DNA of 64,000 nt from Ignavibacteriota bacterium (lineage in GTDB: Bacteria; Bacteroidota; Ignavibacteria; Kapaibacteriales; UBA2268), in NCBI GenBank assembly GCA_019637995.1, contig JAHBUQ010000001.1, positions 1,353,589 to 1,417,588 of the forward strand. The letters run 5' to 3'. Position 1 is the first letter of the stretch; each line of letters opens with the position of its first letter. Positions 61,823 through 64,000 of this stretch are shown here, piece after piece. A program made the position numbers and the translations under genes. The notes beneath the pieces were generated by a model. It saw only the letters and a list, made by a program, of their open reading frames with translations. It did not search any database and was not told the DNA's origin.

Positions 61823-63358
61823 ATGTCTGCTACTCCGGTACTTGATGATTTTGATATGAATTTTTCCGAAATTTTGAAAGGAAGGTTGGAGAATGTGATT
61901 TCTTTACCTACTGGACTTAATTCAAATCATCGTGGTTATGCAGTGTATTATGCAAGTAGAATATGGGTTTGGAACGGTTTGCAATGGATAACTTGGGACA
62001 GTTTGCCCTGGTCTTACGAGGATAATGATGCCCTTGACAGCAATAATCCAAGAGATGAAATTACGGCATTCAATGCGACAAGTTATTATCTGGACGGAAG
62101 TAATACTAATCCTTGGAATATTAATATATCTGAAGGATACGATGATAATGTCGCAAGAACTATAGGAACACTACATTTTATTGGAACAACAAGAATAATT
62201 AATGATTGGCAAACTATAAGAGGTAGAAGGTTTGTATATACGGCAAAGGATGGCTCTTGGTTCAATATTAAGAATTTATCTATAAATACTGTTCCTACTA
62301 ATCATAAACGTATTGACACAAGAACAGACACTGATTTAACGGAATTAATTAAAGCAGAGTTTTCCTATAGTCCAACCTCAGATGTTTGGATATTGGTAAG
62401 CTTAGAAAGAAAGATGAATACTGCACAACAATCATCAAGTCAATCACAATGTTGTAAGCAAGAAATTTATTACGAACTGATTTCGGTTGTAGGTGGAGAC
62501 AAACTTCAGCTTGGTGGTGTACCAAATGGCTTATTAACAAACGGAGATGATTGTTCATATTTCCAAGTTCATTTACAAGGTGAATGGAGCGTTGAACCAA
62601 TGGACAATGACGAAGGTCTTGACTTTCACGGAGTTCCTCTTTATTGTCAGTTTTTGATTCGACAAGATGAAAATTCTGCGTGGACTATAGTTAAATCGGT
62701 AAGGTATAATTGGCAATCTGGAGAAACAATTTATTTTGATGAAGAATTCATTTATTTGAATACCGGTAGTTTTTACGTTGGTTGCTCATTTTCAGATGAA
62801 GAATTTGGTAATGGACATACTGTTTATCCTATTCAAAATTTCGAGAGATTTTGGATTAGAATGAATGTTGTCAAATGCCCTAAAACAAGTTGGTTCAATA
62901 GATATGACATTCTAAGTACAGGTGTTGTTCCTTTAAGCCAATTTACTGGCTATGCTCCTAGTCCAATTGGAGAGGGATTACCCTTTGATGGTTTCTATGA
63001 AGTTATGGTATTTGTTGAATTTAAAGAATATGAATCAAATAGAATAAATACTGCTTCTTGTGTCAGTTCACAGACTTTGGAATTAATGGCTCCGATGGAC
63101 AATTGGAGATTGGTAGATAAAAGTGGTGTGATTTCAGTTACAGCAACTCACGAAGATGTTAAATGGTTCAATTTTTCATTACAGGGTTCTGCAATTATTT
63201 TTGCACAATCTAATATTTGTGGTTCAAGAGCGGTAAGTTATAGAGTTACTTTGCCCAACGGATCATTTAGACAAATTCTCGGTGGCTATATTCACGTGAA
63301 GTATTTAGGCACGATTGAAGGATTAAATTGTAAAGAAGTACAACAAGGCGGACAATAA
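61823..63358 (+). CDS. Putative phage tail/adhesion protein, 511 aa
   Basis: Not assigned to a family. The N-terminus (GRLENVISLPTGLNSNHRGY, then YYASRIWVWNGLQWITWDSL) looks like a fibre-type beta domain. Later parts are beta-rich with many Trp, Tyr and Asn (SFYVGCSFSDEEFGNGHTVY). The stop of the fibre gene is 4 nt upstream. Position and composition suggest a fibre-associated structural or receptor-binding protein. Confidence 0.6.
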   Translation: MSATPVLDDFDMNFSEILKGRLENVISLPTGLNSNHRGYAVYYASRIWVWNGLQWITWDSLPWSYEDNDALDSNNPRDEITAFNATSYYLDGSNTNPWNINISEGYDDNVARTIGTLHFIGTTRIINDWQTIRGRRFVYTAKDGSWFNIKNLSINTVPTNHKRIDTRTDTDLTELIKAEFSYSPTSDVWILVSLERKMNTAQQSSSQSQCCKQEIYYELISVVGGDKLQLGGVPNGLLTNGDDCSYFQVHLQGEWSVEPMDNDEGLDFHGVPLYCQFLIRQDENSAWTIVKSVRYNWQSGETIYFDEEFIYLNTGSFYVGCSFSDEEFGNGHTVYPIQNFERFWIRMNVVKCPKTSWFNRYDILSTGVVPLSQFTGYAPSPIGEGLPFDGFYEVMVFVEFKEYESNRINTASCVSSQTLELMAPMDNWRLVDKSGVISVTATHEDVKWFNFSLQGSAIIFAQSNICGSRAVSYRVTLPNGSFRQILGGYIHVKYLGTIEGLNCKEVQQGGQ

Positions 63359-63382
63359 GAATTTTATATAAAGGTAAAAAAA

Positions 63383-63553
63383 ATGCAGTATATCATAACA
63401 GAACAAACCATCAATAAAATTATCAGCTTAATAGCAGATAAACCATTCAAAGATGTGATTTCATTACTTAATGAAATTAAAACTGTTCCAAACATTGAAG
63501 ATGAAATTATAATTAATAATGATTTAGGAGGTCAAAATGCCAACATCAACTGA
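63383..63553 (+). CDS. Small hypothetical phage protein, 56 aa
   Basis: The ATG at 63383 opens a frame to the TGA at 63551 (MQYIITEQTINKIISLIADK, then FKDVISLLNEIKTVPNIEDE). AAGG lies upstream. The product is amphipathic and helical. Its end overlaps the next gene by 17 nt. It could be a fibre chaperone or small tail protein, but there is no recognised family. Confidence 0.5.
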   Translation: MQYIITEQTINKIISLIADKPFKDVISLLNEIKTVPNIEDEIIINNDLGGQNANIN

Positions 63554-64000
63554 TAAAAAAATCATACTAACAGGTTCTCCATTCGCTTGGATTCACAAAA
63601 TTGAGAACGAAGATTTGTCTGAACTATGGAAGTTTAACAACTTGCAATCGTCCACTTACAAGATTCTGAAACCAGGTTCAAGTTCTCAGGGTTCTGAGAA
63701 CATAGACATTAACAGAGCTGACGGTGCAATTTGGAGATTTCCAAAAACTAATCTTATTCTCTCTGGTGAAGATGAAAGCGACATCACACCTGCCGATGCT
63801 TCAAGCGATGCCTCTAACAAAGGAGAAATTACATTAGTGATTAATGAAGCTCCAATTGAATCAAACTCTTGGACTGCATTCATTAAGCAATTAAAAGACA
63901 ATATGGATGCCAAATTCTTAATCACAATTGGTACAGGATATTCACACAAAGCAAGAACCGATGCAACTCTACGTAAGCCAGATGGATTCATTCATATGAT
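63537..64000 (+). CDS. Phage structural-type protein, N-terminal part, cut by window edge
   Basis: A strong AGGAGG precedes the ATG at 63537. The frame stays open for 154 codons to the right edge (start MPTSTDKKIILTGSPFAWIH; later SDITPADASSDASNKGEI and SNSWTAFIKQLKDNMDAKFL). It is probably a tail protein of the same operon. The family is not recognised and the C-terminus is missing. Confidence 0.6.
   Translation, partial: MPTSTDKKIILTGSPFAWIHKIENEDLSELWKFNNLQSSTYKILKPGSSSQGSENIDINRADGAIWRFPKTNLILSGEDESDITPADASSDASNKGEITLVINEAPIESNSWTAFIKQLKDNMDAKFLITIGTGYSHKARTDATLRKPDGFIHM

Noticed and set aside
1..64000. tRNA or rRNA genes and attachment sites
   Set aside because: I found no cloverleaf-like or ribosomal sequence by reading, and no long direct repeat suited to attL/attR. 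A tRNA scan was not possible here.

Overview
The window is AT-rich and reads as one large prophage, or phage-derived element, carrying two blocks of accessory genes. Chromosomal-type genes inside the cargo point to a low-GC member of the Bacteroidota/Ignavibacteriota/Chlorobi group: an HYC_CC_PP-like Cys/His-rich exported protein, a DUF2279 protein, a heme protein of the IPAFARKYQ type and a small fn3-type protein. Clear AGGAG ribosome-binding sites favour the Ignavibacteriota/Chlorobi side over classical Bacteroides. This placement is inference. No rRNA, tRNA or taxonomic marker was seen.

Layout. (1) 1-18156, all on the minus strand, is a lysogeny and defence arm. A split CI-type repressor (HTH protein 17758-18156; UmuD-like S24 peptidase 17300-17731; S24 relative without the catalytic Ser 16653-17297) heads a run of genes. 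These are an unlisted 38-residue gene (16540-16656), a NERD-like/UvrD-like helicase, a GmrSD-like DUF262/DUF1524 protein, a type I restriction-modification system (HsdM, membrane protein, HsdS, AlbA_2 ATPase, HsdR, YgjP-like metallopeptidase), a lone XRE regulator, an unknown protein and the N-terminal part of a tyrosine recombinase cut by the left edge. (2) 18339-29215, plus strand, is the early arm: small DNA-binding proteins, a DUF932 protein, a Sak4-like ATPase, a PD-(D/E)XK nuclease fused to a Rad50-like ATPase, an AEP-type primase, a DnaD-like initiator, an OB-like protein with an SSB-type acidic tip, a primase-helicase, and finally a Mor-family activator. (3) 29256-44700, plus strand, is a metal-resistance block: CusCBA-type RND efflux, a PII-like protein, a CDF transporter, heme and Met/His-rich lipoproteins, a P1B-ATPase, a MerT-MerP fusion and CueP. 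A degraded copy of the Mor C-terminus lies inside it at 36707-36793. (4) 44702-53533, minus strand, is the packaging arm: PAPS-reductase-like protein, ParB-like protein, methyltransferase, TerS, TerL, Mu gp29-like portal, a MuF protein carrying a probable ADP-ribosyltransferase domain, and a Mu gpG-like protein. (5) 54773-64000, plus strand, is the head and tail arm: protease with nested scaffold, lambda-type decoration and capsid proteins, Mu gp36- and gp37-like proteins, lysis genes and tail fibre genes, running off the right edge.

How it fits together. The divergent repressor/early promoters at about 18160-18340 would set lysis versus lysogeny. Replication uses phage helicase and primases, and no Mu transposase is visible, so this is a Mu-like head module on a non-transposing replication chassis. 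Mor would activate later genes. A second divergent control region at 54508-54772, with inverted repeats, separates the two late arms. The defence genes lie downstream of the repressor on the same strand, which would allow expression in the lysogen. The metal genes fill the convergent gap between early and late arms. The most unusual items are the MuF-ART fusion, the metal 'moron' with its second mor remnant, the paired active and inactive S24 proteins with a hidden small gene, and a plus-strand RNA-like unit ending in a strong terminator at 53599-53778.
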